Virus record (IMG/VR): IMGVR_UViG_3300028025_005797
Coordinates: 41,971-105,970 of that record
Reading direction: 5' to 3' (one strand)
Source of the DNA: a virus
DNA length: 64,000 nucleotides
Within the stretch, counting starts at the first letter, position 1, and every line of letters begins with the position of its first letter. Made by a program: the position numbers and the translations under genes. Below the pieces are notes generated by a model, which worked only from the letters and a program-made list of their open reading frames with translations, searched no databases and had not been told where the DNA came from. Of this stretch, positions 37,949-46,823 are shown in pieces.

Positions 37949-38302
37949 TTAAAAATTTCCTCCATTAATATTAAGCTCTGCGCTGTTATTAGACAATGAT
38001 TCGACAGATTTGTTTACCCACTGAGACCCATTATAAATTAAAACATCCTTAGTTCCAACATTGCTTATAGTAACATCTCCTATGCCATTTAAACTAGTAA
38101 TGTTTTCTTCTACAGATATAATTCTGTCCTTAACAGTAAGATGAGACCCAGCTGGATTAAGCCCCAGAGTGGTCTGTAAGGCCTCTACAGCGTCGTTTAG
38201 GTTACTATGTTGCTGATGATGTGGAACGGTAACCGAATTAAGCTTATCGGTTGCTGTTGGATTTATTAAAACATCTAATTGATTTGGATAATTTGTTGCC
38301 AT
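37949..38302 (-). CDS. Short fibre-like protein
   Basis: The gene encodes 117 residues. It contains a 'LDVLINPTATDKLNSVTVPHHQQHSNLNDAVEALQTTLG' region typical of fibre-associated proteins, then 'LNGIGDVTISNVGTKDVLIYNGSQWVNK', the same repeat unit as in the long fibres. It may be a fibre connector. It ends where the next fibre's ATG begins. Confidence 0.65.
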   Translation of the reverse strand: MATNYPNQLDVLINPTATDKLNSVTVPHHQQHSNLNDAVEALQTTLGLNPAGSHLTVKDRIISVEENITSLNGIGDVTISNVGTKDVLIYNGSQWVNKSVESLSNNSAELNINGGNF

Positions 38303-38310
38303 ATATTTTC

Positions 38311-38721
38311 CTATAAGCTAATGATTTTAGTTAAACTATTATTCCACTGTAATGTCATAGCAGAAGGTTCTGCAGTACCAGCAAATGGTAATCCTTCAGA
38401 GTCATCTATAAAAGCTATTAATCTTGAATCGGAATCAGCTGTACCAAACTGATAAAAAACGATTGCATTAAATGGTGTACCATTATAAAAAATAGTTACA
38501 TCATCTGCATCTAAGACTCCTAAAGTATTAGACACATTGCTTAATGCTGCGCTTCTATATTTTTTTGCTGCTGTTGGTACATCTGACAAAAATTCATCAG
38601 TGTTTTGATTTGGTGTATATAAAGAAGTATCTAAAAAGGCAACTTTTAAACTATTACTTACTAGGTTTAATTCGCCACTCAACATTGATTCTTTTGCTTT
38701 TTTATATATAAAATTAGCCAT
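38311..38721 (-). CDS. Small virion-type protein of unknown function
   Basis: The gene encodes 136 residues. 'ANFIYKKAKESMLSGELNLVSNSLKVAFLDTSLYTPNQNTDEFLSDV' and 'VTIFYNGTPFNAIVFYQFG' resemble a small beta-rich protein frequently encoded beside phage tail fibres (recalled pattern). Probably structural, perhaps a fibre-base or decoration protein. Confidence 0.55.
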   Translation of the reverse strand: MANFIYKKAKESMLSGELNLVSNSLKVAFLDTSLYTPNQNTDEFLSDVPTAAKKYRSAALSNVSNTLGVLDADDVTIFYNGTPFNAIVFYQFGTADSDSRLIAFIDDSEGLPFAGTAEPSAMTLQWNNSLTKIISL

Positions 38722-38722
38722 A

Positions 38723-39496
38723 TTATATACCTACATCTTTTGAAACTGTTATTCTGTACTTATAACCTTTTTCAAAATAATCTTTATTTTCAGTATAATA
38801 TGATGGTGTTGCGTCACTTAAAGAAGGGAAATCTACATATATTTCAGGTTTCCAAGAATGCATCTGTATTACAGTTTCAACATTTTCCCAACGAGAAGGT
38901 GACTTTTGAATTTTTTTTCTTTGAGCCTTAAAATATCTATTAGATAAAAAGTTAGAAGCTGGACGAGCATTGAAGGTAATGGTGACTCTTCCGTCATTAT
39001 TATCATTTGCTATATAAAAAGATCCATTTTTTGGCTCAACAGAATCAATATAGAATTCTGGATTTTTAGCTATAATTTGATAGCTAGTATAGGCCTCAGT
39101 TAAGATCGAATTATCTTCTACTAAGATTTCTTCTATTTCTGGAACAACAGAAGTTGAAAAACCAGAAGGTGTAGCTGCATCTTGTTTTGTAAACTTTATA
39201 TATTCTTCTGCCACAACTTCGTTTGCAGAATCTAATATACCAACTACTCTTAGATAGTATTCCTGGCCAGAAACAAGAACTTTATCCCAGTAAAGAGTGA
39301 GAGTTCTAGATATTGTATTGTAGTCAGCTAGTGAGTTAATTGTTTTAAATGGACTAGATACAAGAGTTGGTGTTGCTGCTGATGTTTGAACAATAAATTT
39401 ATCATTTGTTATAGAACTAATTTTTACTGTTCTACCAAATTTAATCTTAACTTTATCGACACCCACTGAGGCATAATCTATTAAATTTAATGGCAC
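38723..39496 (-). CDS. Beta-rich structural protein with Ig-like repeats
   Basis: The gene encodes 257 residues from a GTG start with GAGGAG upstream. It shows two or more Ig/Fn3-like units ('VKIKFGRTVKISSITNDKFIVQTS', 'LTLYWDKVLVSGQEYYLRVVG', 'GRVTITFNARPASNFLSNRYF') and a C-terminal 'YFEKGYKYRITVSKDVGI'. It is probably part of the fibre base or head surface. It is the first gene after the capsid terminators and so likely heads its own transcription unit. Confidence 0.55.
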   Translation of the reverse strand: MPLNLIDYASVGVDKVKIKFGRTVKISSITNDKFIVQTSAATPTLVSSPFKTINSLADYNTISRTLTLYWDKVLVSGQEYYLRVVGILDSANEVVAEEYIKFTKQDAATPSGFSTSVVPEIEEILVEDNSILTEAYTSYQIIAKNPEFYIDSVEPKNGSFYIANDNNDGRVTITFNARPASNFLSNRYFKAQRKKIQKSPSRWENVETVIQMHSWKPEIYVDFPSLSDATPSYYTENKDYFEKGYKYRITVSKDVGI

Positions 39497-39547
39497 GATT
39501 TATCTCCTCAGGAAAATACTGATACTTAATTAGTAACAGGGTTGGTG

Positions 39548-39578
39548 CAAAAAAATAAGGGGCAGCTTTCGCTGCCCC
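39548..39578 (-). terminator. Strong intrinsic terminator after the major capsid gene
   Basis: On the minus strand GGGGCAGC-GAAA-GCTGCCCC is followed by TTATTTTTTT: a perfect GC-rich stem with a stable GAAA-type loop and a T tract. Confidence 0.95.
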
Positions 39579-39586
39579 CTACTTTC

Positions 39587-39616
39587 TAAGACTGTATCGT
39601 AACTATAACAGTCTTA
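39587..39616 (-). terminator. Second hairpin between capsid gene and main terminator
   Basis: TAAGACTGT and ACAGTCTTA arms around a 12-nt loop, immediately after the capsid stop codon. No T tract follows; it may protect the capsid mRNA 3' end or aid termination. Confidence 0.6.
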
Positions 39617-39625
39617 AGGATTTTA

Positions 39626-40684
39626 TTACGCCATTTCGTTAGTAACTTGAACCTCATAGTTGCGGGCCAGTCTAACGTTCTTAGCAACAGTGATACCTTC
39701 ACCATCACCAAGCATTACAATGTCATAACGCTCTTTCATCTTCATCGAACGAATGTCACGTGACGGATCATCGAACTGATCTGTGCTCATGTCATCCTTA
39801 ACAAGAAGACTACCAACCTCATTGCGGTCAATGAGGAACAGATCTGACTTAGCTAATGTTGCACCGCTCTTAGCTGTAAAGCTAACAAATGGTGACACTA
39901 ACACATTCAGACCCATTGGGGCTGTTGCGTTAAGAGCGCCATCCTTCGACTGTGGACGGTAGCCCCAGCTGGTATTAACAGCTGATGCAGCGCCGCCCAT
40001 GTGGAAGATCGAGTCCTTAAGGAAGACCGACCACATCAGTGGGTGAAGAATGAAGTCTGTTGGTATATGGTTTTCGGCCATTAGAACAGCTGCCATGTCG
40101 ACAACATCGTCCCAGGTAACAGTGCTGTTGTAAGCACCATCAATCCCACGACCTGTTGTATCATCATAGCTGCCACTGTCGTTGTCGAATACAATTGTAG
40201 CTGCATCCTTGAAACGACTGAGAGCAATCTGCTCTTTCAAACGTGCCATTGCACGGCCTGCGGCACGTACATGGAGGCCTACGATGTCCCAAAGAGAATC
40301 AGCAATAACTTCCTCTGTGAAAGCCAGCTTAACGCCCTTCTTCGACACCTTACCCTCGATTTGCTTAGCAAATGCGAGAGCTTGTTCTGGGTATTCTTGT
40401 CCTTCTGGGATCTCAGCAGCTTGAATTGCGTTTACCGCTGGAAATTCCAAAGAACGACCCTTACCAAGGCGTACTGTAGAAAGAAGCGGGGTTACCAAAA
40501 GCTGTGGTTCGGCTGCTTCGCGCAGAGTACGAGAAATTACTTTAGGGAACAAAGCGGCTGCGTCTGACGAACCGAATGCTTCCTTGATTGTAACTCTGTT
40601 ATCTGTGTCGATGTAGCCATCTTCAGCAAATGCGGCTTCCCAAGCTGGGAGACCCGAGAGGAGTTCTTGGATTGTCTTACTCAT
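39626..40684 (-). CDS. Major capsid protein (HK97 fold)
   Basis: The gene encodes 352 residues. Order of features: N-terminal helical arm (1-50), 'LFPKVISRTLREAAEPQLLVTPLLSTVRL' (start of the E-loop/spine helix region), 'KQIEGKVSKKGVKLAFTEEVIADSLWDIVGLHVRAAGRAMARLKEQIALSRF' (long spine helix), 'TWDDVVDMAAVLMAENHIPTDFILHPLMWSVFL' (A-domain) and a C-terminal 'YDIVMLGDGEGITVAKNVRLARNYEV'. This is typical of HK97-fold capsid proteins in myophages. GC content and codon use appear richer than in its neighbours, as expected for a highly expressed gene. It has no in-frame CGG, a strong AGGAGG upstream, and two hairpins downstream. Confidence 0.9.
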   Translation of the reverse strand: MSKTIQELLSGLPAWEAAFAEDGYIDTDNRVTIKEAFGSSDAAALFPKVISRTLREAAEPQLLVTPLLSTVRLGKGRSLEFPAVNAIQAAEIPEGQEYPEQALAFAKQIEGKVSKKGVKLAFTEEVIADSLWDIVGLHVRAAGRAMARLKEQIALSRFKDAATIVFDNDSGSYDDTTGRGIDGAYNSTVTWDDVVDMAAVLMAENHIPTDFILHPLMWSVFLKDSIFHMGGAASAVNTSWGYRPQSKDGALNATAPMGLNVLVSPFVSFTAKSGATLAKSDLFLIDRNEVGSLLVKDDMSTDQFDDPSRDIRSMKMKERYDIVMLGDGEGITVAKNVRLARNYEVQVTNEMA

Positions 40685-40737
40685 CTAGGATATTTCCTCC
40701 TGTTTAATTATTTCTTTTTTTTATTTTCTTTTTTTTA

Positions 40738-41493
40738 TTAGAGTGTTAAATTGACGCGGAAAGCACCAATAACATTCGTAACATCTAAGTTTGCACGGAT
40801 ACCAAGTTTACCTGAGTATGTGCCTGATCTTGTGAGCTCATAAACTGTCTTGAGCGCACCTGGATCCGATGGAAGTTGCATGTAGGAAAGTAGTCCGTCA
40901 TCAAAGTTTGTAGCAAACTTCTCAACTTCAATTACCTTACCTACAATCAAGTGTGGGTAACTAGCTGCATCAGCTTGTGACAAGAGTCTTGGACGACCCA
41001 TGAAGTCTGGAGCAACTAAACTACCTGCTACGAGATCTGCGTTAACGCCTGTAACCATTGGATACTCAACATAACCTCTGACGATAAAGCCTGCACCTTG
41101 CGATGTACCCTTATCAAATGGTCTGTAGAGATCGTACTGTGCGCAGCCAACTGGCACTGAACGTGCAGCAACTGCTTGTGTGTCTCCAGATGCGCCAGCG
41201 ACTGGTGTTGCTGCTGCAAGTGGATTCCAACCTGAAATTGTGTCTCCCCAAGTTATTGAAGATCCGCTACCGTTAGCTGGAACGAAACGTGAATCACCGC
41301 TTGCATCTGTTACTACCGAAAGGATTGTTCCCTTTGGAATAACAATTTCAAAACGATCATCTTCTGAGTCTGCGTACCAAGTTGGAAGGGCAACTGATGG
41401 CAAGATGTATGCGGATGGTGCAATACCTTCCGAAACAACGAAACGACCAGCACCCGTTTTGGTACCTACTTTACGAAATTTTGCTAATGACAT
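40738..41493 (-). CDS. Probable capsid decoration / head protein
   Basis: The gene encodes 251 residues between the protease-scaffold and major capsid genes, the usual place for a decoration or head-stabilising protein. It is beta-rich and Ala/Gly/Val-rich ('KGTILSVVTDASGDSRFVPANG', 'GFIVRGYVEYPMVTGVNADLVAGSLVAPDFMGRP'). The 'I-P-K-G-T-I-L' and 'L-V-A-G-S-L-V' turns recall beta-tulip/decoration folds, which is inference. AAGGAG precedes the ATG. Codon use is similar to the capsid gene, implying high expression; no in-frame CGG. Confidence 0.55.
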   Translation of the reverse strand: MSLAKFRKVGTKTGAGRFVVSEGIAPSAYILPSVALPTWYADSEDDRFEIVIPKGTILSVVTDASGDSRFVPANGSGSSITWGDTISGWNPLAAATPVAGASGDTQAVAARSVPVGCAQYDLYRPFDKGTSQGAGFIVRGYVEYPMVTGVNADLVAGSLVAPDFMGRPRLLSQADAASYPHLIVGKVIEVEKFATNFDDGLLSYMQLPSDPGALKTVYELTRSGTYSGKLGIRANLDVTNVIGAFRVNLTL

Positions 41494-41524
41494 TTTAATA
41501 TCTCCTTATTTGTATATATTTGTT

Positions 41525-43241
41525 TTAAAGTTTGCGACGGCCCATGAGAGTATCAACAAACAGTTCTTCAACTGTATTCACTTTTTCTTCCGGTGCAGTT
41601 GACACTTCTTCGTCTTCGACAATAACATTGTTTTCTTTTTCAGAAACGATGCAACCGTCTATTACGGATTCAACATTGAGCTTTTGAATATTCTTCTTAG
41701 CTACTGGGAGCTTAACTAAATCCCTAAGGGAATCAGCTAAAGAACCTGCTGAACGAGTTGCATGATCTTGGATCAAGTTTTCTCTTTCTTCAATTGGTTC
41801 TACTCCTAATGAAATTTTAGTATCAACCACTCTTTCAGCTAAAGTGCGATGTAGTGCCTCTCTGAGCTTTGCATTTTCTTGTTGAAGCACTTGAAGTTTA
41901 TCGTCATTGTCATTTTGCTCATCAGCATGAGTACTGCCTGTGAGCTCTGAGTTTGACTCTTCTTGTGTTTCGTTTTCTGGGGAGGACTCGGCGTTTTCAG
42001 AATTAACTACTTCTTCTTTGCCTTGTTCTTCTGTTTCCACTTTTTCTCCTTCAGATTCTTTTTCCTCACTAGGAGACTGATCTGCATCTTGTGCAGTTGG
42101 TGCCTCAACTAATGATGCTTGTTCTTGTGCTTTCTTTAGATCTTCAATCTTTGAAGAAAGAACATCTACCATAGACTCTTCACCAGCTTCTTGTGCTGCT
42201 TGAAGAGCATCAGATAAAACAGATATAAGATCTACATTTTTTGATTCTATATTTACAGAAGTTTCTTCTTGTGAAGAAATTTCTTCTGATTCTTCTTTTG
42301 GTGCTGTCGCAATTGCTGACAGATCTTGGCTTAGATTTTCGACAGTAGCCAAAACATCATCACCTTTAACGATTTCGTCCATTTCAACATTCTCCTCGTC
42401 AATAATATTCTTTTCTGATAGTAACGAACTATTATCAGCCTTTGCAGTTTCACTTTCTTGAAAGGCTAAAGCCGTAAGAAAAGCTCCTTTAACATGAAGA
42501 TAAAGCGGTCTAGACTCTTTCTTCTTCATACCCTTTAAAATAGACTCATTCTCTTCCACGGTAGTGATATCCTCTTTATCCATATGTAAAATAAAGGCTG
42601 TGCTTTTTGCTGTCCAATTTTCTGAATCAGTCACAACTGTAGATCCATCAATTGATTTAGAGGTTCTCACACTAGATCTTTGATCTGCTGGTTGGTTAAC
42701 AAATGAGTATTCTTTAAATGAAATATCCTGCATGTCGACAAAAGCAAGTTTGCCCTTGTAAACTTGACCACGCTTATATTTAGCGGTCTTTGGTCTACCA
42801 TCTGCTGATTCAGCTGCTAAGTCTTCACCAGAAATTGAGCAAACTGCTTTTCCAGCTCTTCCGCCGACTGAACCAGTCAAGTATCTCTTATCTGAAATCT
42901 TTTGAGCTGCCAATGGATCAGTTATAGCAACTTGCAATCTCACGTATGGAGCGCCGTCTACTTCTTTATCCATCTTAGCTGCAATAACTCTACCAATTGG
43001 CTCTGAGTTCAAATCGTGATTTAATATAATAGGCTTTGGATATGGCTCAACCCAAGATTGGAGAGCTTTTTCTAATTCTATTGCTGAGTAATTATTATAA
43101 TTAGCGGTCAATCCGCTCATGTATGGCAGCCACTTCTATAATTAGGCCATGGTTCTTACTGAAAGACTCGGAAAAATCATTTTCCAACCCTGATAGATCA
43201 GGAAGTTGAAGTGTGAAACTTTCAACGAAATCAAATGCCAT
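41525..43241 (-). CDS. Prohead protease fused to a scaffold-like region, +1 recoded at CGG
   Basis: The gene encodes 571 residues after the frame change at 43113; ATG at 43241 has GGAG upstream. The N-terminal ~230 residues are a phage prohead protease: 'GLIIEVAAIHE', [G] 'LTANYNNYSAIELEKALQSW', then 'PYPKPIILNHD' (catalytic His region), 'GRVIAAKMD', and 'DKRYLTGSVGGRAG' (catalytic Ser region). The remainder is acidic (poly Glu/Ser) followed by a coiled coil 'LQVLQQENAKLREALHRTLAER' and a C-terminal tail, typical of an internal scaffold. In other phages protease and scaffold may be fused or overlapping. The protease needs the recoding: unshifted translation yields only 46 residues. Confidence 0.85.
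43113..43115 (-). other. CGG +1 recoding site (codon 43 of the prohead protease)
   Basis: Frame reads ATA CAT GAG CGG ATT GAC CGC TAA; skipping C gives GGA TTG ACC GCT, i.e. I-H-E-G-L-T-A-N. The Gly fits the H-x-G-x-T-x-N pattern I recall for this family. Confidence 0.9.
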
Positions 43242-43327
43242 TTTGGTGCTCCATTTATTTTAATGTATTAATTATAGTAAATTAACTTTTATAAGATTAA
43301 ACAATCTTATATAAAGATATCATACTT

Positions 43328-44098
43328 TTATGCTGTTGCAAAAAAATTTCCTCTAGAATCCCCATTTGAGAGAAAACGCTGCATCATTTGCTTGTGCATT
43401 ATGTGAGGGGCGTAGATATATGATGCGGAGTAAAGCTTATAACCCATCTTTGCTGCATTTCCAGACCACCCTAAGTCTTCCCCTTGTGTGTGGAGGGAAT
43501 AGTCAACATTCTTATATACATCTCTTGACATCATTTTTGCTGCCATAATAACATCTGATTGAAAATATTCACCAAGTGGATATTTTTCTTTACGATAAGC
43601 TTGACCACCAGGCTCATTTATCCAATTCATTACACTAGGATACATTACATCTGTTGGTGTCATAAACATCAACGGACTAACTGCATCTGCTCCAGAGTTT
43701 ATATGCATAGTTAGCAACTGGATCGTATTCTCATTAGTTAAGAGAATGTCAGAATCCAAGCTAAAGAAGTAGTCTGGATTAATATCTCTAACCTTTGATA
43801 AAAGAGAATTTCTTAGATTAACCATATTTTGGTATTTAGATATACTCCAAGTTCTTGTTCCTTCTTCGTGAGAAAAATGAGGAATATCTTGCTTTATATC
43901 TAAAATAAATTCTGGTATTTCTGGTCTTGCGTTTCTATACTTGACTAACATCTCTATAGTTTTTTCATCATCTGGAGATGCTTCAAATATAAAAGCAGTT
44001 TTTGAAAGATCAATATTCTGATTTTCTATAGAAGAAATCCAATATGGAAATATCCAATCTCTTTCATAGATTGGACAACCAATCACTAGTTCAACCAT
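43328..44098 (-). CDS. Glycosyltransferase (GT-A type), copy 2
   Basis: The gene encodes 256 residues. 'ELVIGCPIYERDWIFPYWISSIENQ' is the nucleotide-sugar binding strand and loop; 'NPDYFFSLDSDILLTNENTIQLL' has the D-S-D metal motif; 'GADAVSPLMFM' and 'SLHTQGEDLGWSGNAAKMGYKLY' (E-D-x-x-W) belong to the acceptor/catalytic side. It is placed inside the capsid operon next to the protease, suggesting it may glycosylate a virion protein. A second GT-A gene is at 24910. ATG lies 3 nt after the upstream gene's stop. Confidence 0.75.
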   Translation of the reverse strand: MVELVIGCPIYERDWIFPYWISSIENQNIDLSKTAFIFEASPDDEKTIEMLVKYRNARPEIPEFILDIKQDIPHFSHEEGTRTWSISKYQNMVNLRNSLLSKVRDINPDYFFSLDSDILLTNENTIQLLTMHINSGADAVSPLMFMTPTDVMYPSVMNWINEPGGQAYRKEKYPLGEYFQSDVIMAAKMMSRDVYKNVDYSLHTQGEDLGWSGNAAKMGYKLYSASYIYAPHIMHKQMMQRFLSNGDSRGNFFATA

Positions 44099-44101
44099 AA
44101 A

Positions 44102-44419
44102 CTACTCTGAAATAGATTTTGTTGTTTCTTTTACACTTTTCTTAGCAGGTGCGCTAGTTTCTACAGTTGTTGATTCAATCTTCTCTTCTTTGATTTCAAC
44201 GGCATTAACGTTAACTGCTGGTGTCACTGGCACCACTTCTTCCACGGTCTCTTCTTCAGGTTCTGAAGTAAGAAACTCAACTATGGAATCAATAACATCT
44301 ACCAAAGCTTCTAGGGCCAATCGAGTTTGACCATTGCTAACTGCTTTTCTAAATACATCAAGAGCGTCTGCTTCTGTATTGTCACTACTTGTAATCTTAT
44401 CATTTACATTAAACATCAT
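44102..44419 (-). CDS. Small acidic protein between portal and glycosyltransferase
   Basis: The gene encodes 105 residues from ATG 44419, preferred because AAAGGA lies 5 nt upstream; an earlier in-frame start (44434) lies inside the portal gene. Residues 1-~55 are helical ('ADALDVFRKAVSNGQTRLALEALVDVIDS'). The remainder is acidic and Val/Thr/Pro-rich. It overlaps the portal 3' end. Possibly a small head-assembly protein; no family recognised. Confidence 0.55.
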   Translation of the reverse strand: MMFNVNDKITSSDNTEADALDVFRKAVSNGQTRLALEALVDVIDSIVEFLTSEPEEETVEEVVPVTPAVNVNAVEIKEEKIESTTVETSAPAKKSVKETTKSISE

Positions 44420-46058
44420 TATTATCCTTTTCAACGTCTGACTCTATAACAGTATACTCGCTATCCAATAGAGATTCAATTACTGATAGAAAATTATTAT
44501 CATATCTTTTAATGTCTGGAGAAGTTTTTCTTCCATTTTGATTCATTGGCCTCATAGCATTACCAACGCCTCTTCTGTTGTTTGGTGCGTTTTTTTGTCC
44601 TGGACCAGCAGATTTTTGACCATCAGATGTTTTTGGTTCAGGTGGCTGATTTGCTGCTTGTGCCTTAGCTTGAGCTTTAGCAGTGGCGGTTGTTGCATCG
44701 ACTTGAATATCACTTTGTATTGATGCGTGAGTTTTGTTCATGTCTATATCAGAATCATATCCTAGCTCTATACGAGCTTCGTCTAATGTAATTAAATTAG
44801 AAACATATTTTTGTATAACATGATTCTCTTTTTTAACTTGCGTATCAACGTCTATTTCCTTAAACTTGAAATAGCATCTATCAGAATCTCCAGACTCCAT
44901 TGGATTTGAGATTGGATCAAAGTCACCTTCAAACAATAATTCATTAAATATATTTAATCTCACCATCTCTGAAAACAGCTTCTGCATCTGCTTAATTCTA
45001 TCATACAGTGCAACGTCTAATCTCTCCGTAACAGATCTGTTACCACCATTCATCGACATACCAAGATGGTGTGGTGCAACGCCTAGTCCGATTGCAACGC
45101 GCTCTTTAAAGTGATTTAAGTACTGACTTGCATCGAGCGCCGAGCCCTGTGATCCGATAACTTCAACATCGTGTCTAAACGGAAGAATCAATCCACCTTC
45201 AGCTCTTAGATTTTCTATTTCTATAGCTGCTTGCTCAATTTCTTCTGGCTCAGCTGGTTGCTCTGCGGTTCCAATCTTATATTTATAAAGTGGAAATAAT
45301 TCTCTGTGAACAAGATTCTGAATATCTTCTTCAATTTGACGAAGTGCAATAACATCATCGAGCACATTGATTAAAAATGGAGTACCAAATGCTCTGCCAG
45401 TTTTTCTGTCAAAATGTAAGTGAATTACTTTTTCTGCAGTCCAAGTTGGATTACCCTCAAGCGGCATATAAGTAAGAGGATCTGTTTCCTGCCTATATGA
45501 CTTTGGTCTATTATGCTTGTCTCTAAATATTCTTACTTGTTCAGTAGGAATTAGATAATAACCTATCACTGGAAGATCTCCAGTCATAGGTGTTAGCTTG
45601 TCTGGAAAGTATTCACTTAAATCACCTCTTGCTTTAACAATAAAAGCGTTGGAGAATTTAAAAAGTTGATCTGAAACTTCTATCAAGAAATCGACGAATG
45701 GTCTCTTCATAGCTATTTCCATGAAGTCTATTCTTTGATGAAGATAAGAAATAGCTTCTGGGTTTTCAGAAACTATTTCCCAACCCTCTTTCCAAAAAAG
45801 ATCTTTATACTTAGACATAGCTTGCTTGACATAAGAGTCCGTATCAACAGCCTGCATTAACCTTTCAAAGTCATATGCTGGTCTTTCGAAGGTAGCTCTA
45901 TTATTGAAGTAATAGTTGGTACCTTGAAAGCCAAGAGCAAGTGATGCTATTTTCATAGCCTTAGACAGACCCTTTACTTGTTCTGGTGCTAAAGCCTTAT
46001 CAGAAAAGGTAAGATCTTTGTCTACTGTTTGAAATGGTAGGTAATCCCTAATTGCCAT
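44409..46058 (-). CDS. Portal protein
   Basis: The gene encodes 549 residues. Typical portal features in order: 'FERLMQAVDTDSYVKQAMSKYKDLFWKEGWEI' near the start, 'PFVDFLIEVSDQLFKFSNAFIVKARG' (wing/stem), 'GYYLIPTEQVRIFRDKHNRPKSY', 'KVIHLHFDRKTGRAFGTPFLINVLDDVIALRQIEEDIQNLVHR', and 'SQYLNHFKERVAIGLGVAPHHLGMS..GGNRSVTER'. It forms the dodecameric DNA channel at one capsid vertex. The C-terminal ~90 residues are a low-complexity Ala/Gln/Pro/Asn tail. AAGGACG precedes the ATG, and there is no in-frame CGG. Confidence 0.9.
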   Translation of the reverse strand: MAIRDYLPFQTVDKDLTFSDKALAPEQVKGLSKAMKIASLALGFQGTNYYFNNRATFERPAYDFERLMQAVDTDSYVKQAMSKYKDLFWKEGWEIVSENPEAISYLHQRIDFMEIAMKRPFVDFLIEVSDQLFKFSNAFIVKARGDLSEYFPDKLTPMTGDLPVIGYYLIPTEQVRIFRDKHNRPKSYRQETDPLTYMPLEGNPTWTAEKVIHLHFDRKTGRAFGTPFLINVLDDVIALRQIEEDIQNLVHRELFPLYKYKIGTAEQPAEPEEIEQAAIEIENLRAEGGLILPFRHDVEVIGSQGSALDASQYLNHFKERVAIGLGVAPHHLGMSMNGGNRSVTERLDVALYDRIKQMQKLFSEMVRLNIFNELLFEGDFDPISNPMESGDSDRCYFKFKEIDVDTQVKKENHVIQKYVSNLITLDEARIELGYDSDIDMNKTHASIQSDIQVDATTATAKAQAKAQAANQPPEPKTSDGQKSAGPGQKNAPNNRRGVGNAMRPMNQNGRKTSPDIKRYDNNFLSVIESLLDSEYTVIESDVEKDNNDV

Positions 46059-46116
46059 AGTACGTCCTTATTTAAGCCTATATCTAATAGTAGACTCAAT
46101 TTGTCTAGGCTGTAAT

Positions 46117-46302
46117 TTATTGTTTTTCTAATATTCCTGCGGCTTCAAAGGTCTTCTTAATAATAAGATCCTTTACAGCCTCAAGCCAGAAAACTGTTTC
46201 AGCTTCTGTAAAGTCGCTCTTATAAGACAAATTCTTATCGCTGATCTTAATCTCAACTACAAAATCTGTTTTTGGTTCAACTGTTTCAGTTATTTCACTC
46301 AT
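46117..46302 (-). CDS. Small protein of unknown function upstream of portal
   Basis: The gene encodes 61 residues: an acidic start, a 'DFVVEIKISDKNLSYKSDFTE' strand pair, then an amphipathic helix 'AETVFWLEAVKDLIIKKTFEA'. AGGAC precedes the ATG. Possibly a single-domain regulatory or assembly protein; no family recognised. Confidence 0.55.
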   Translation of the reverse strand: MSEITETVEPKTDFVVEIKISDKNLSYKSDFTEAETVFWLEAVKDLIIKKTFEAAGILEKQ

Positions 46303-46303
46303 G

Positions 46304-46501
46304 TTATTGTCCTTTTAGTTTTCTTATGATATTTGATTGGTGCTTAATTGTAGCTTCTTTAATAACTAATTCCGTCATTAAGCTGCTAAGTTTTTCTTGG
46401 AAAGTTGCAATTATAATATTTACATCTAAACCAGAATCATCATTTTGAATAATTTGAGATGTCATTTGCTCTTCCGTGCCATTTGGTCTTATTCTAGACA
46501 T
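46304..46501 (-). CDS. Small protein of unknown function, probable leaderless start
   Basis: The gene encodes 65 residues from the ATG at 46501 (MSRIRPNGTEEQM). This start is preferred over 46522 because TATAAT lies exactly 6 nt upstream. The C-terminal half is a coiled-coil-like helix 'IIIATFQEKLSSLMTELVIKEATIKHQSNIIRKLKG'. Unknown role. Confidence 0.55.
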   Translation of the reverse strand: MSRIRPNGTEEQMTSQIIQNDDSGLDVNIIIATFQEKLSSLMTELVIKEATIKHQSNIIRKLKGQ

Positions 46502-46507
46502 TCTATT

Positions 46508-46513
46508 ATTATA
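46508..46513 (-). promoter_or_regulatory. Candidate leaderless -10 element (TATAAT)
   Basis: TATAAT with 6 nt to ATG at 46501; it overlaps the end of the upstream gene. Confidence 0.45.
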
Positions 46514-46802
46514 CCATACCATCTAACTTTTCAAGTTCTTGGTCTATAAAAGTTTCCAAACTATTCCCTGATAATACATAAGAAGTTATTTTATTAAAAT
46601 AATTACTTATTCTTTCTAAATCTTCGTTATTAAAACTAAAGATAGTAACAATTCCTTCTTTAGCTTGGTCAGTTAAAACTCCATCAACATCAACGGTTTG
46701 TATTGGGATAATTGAAGCTCTATATTTATCGGCCGGAGTTATTACTCCACTAATAGCTTGTAAGAAATAATTTACTTTATCTAATATTTGCTGTTCATCC
46801 AT
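46509..46802 (-). CDS. Small protein of unknown function, probable leaderless start
   Basis: The gene encodes 97 residues, helical at both ends with a central beta part 'IPIQTVDVDGVLTDQAKEGIVTIFSFNNED'. TAGAAT lies 6 nt before the ATG and no Shine-Dalgarno is present. No family recognised. Confidence 0.55.
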   Translation of the reverse strand: MDEQQILDKVNYFLQAISGVITPADKYRASIIPIQTVDVDGVLTDQAKEGIVTIFSFNNEDLERISNYFNKITSYVLSGNSLETFIDQELEKLDGMV

Positions 46803-46808
46803 ATGTAT

Positions 46809-46814
46809 ATTCTA
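46809..46814 (-). promoter_or_regulatory. Candidate leaderless -10 element (TAGAAT)
   Basis: TAGAAT with 6 nt to ATG at 46802. Confidence 0.45.
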
Positions 46815-46823
46815 CCATAAACC

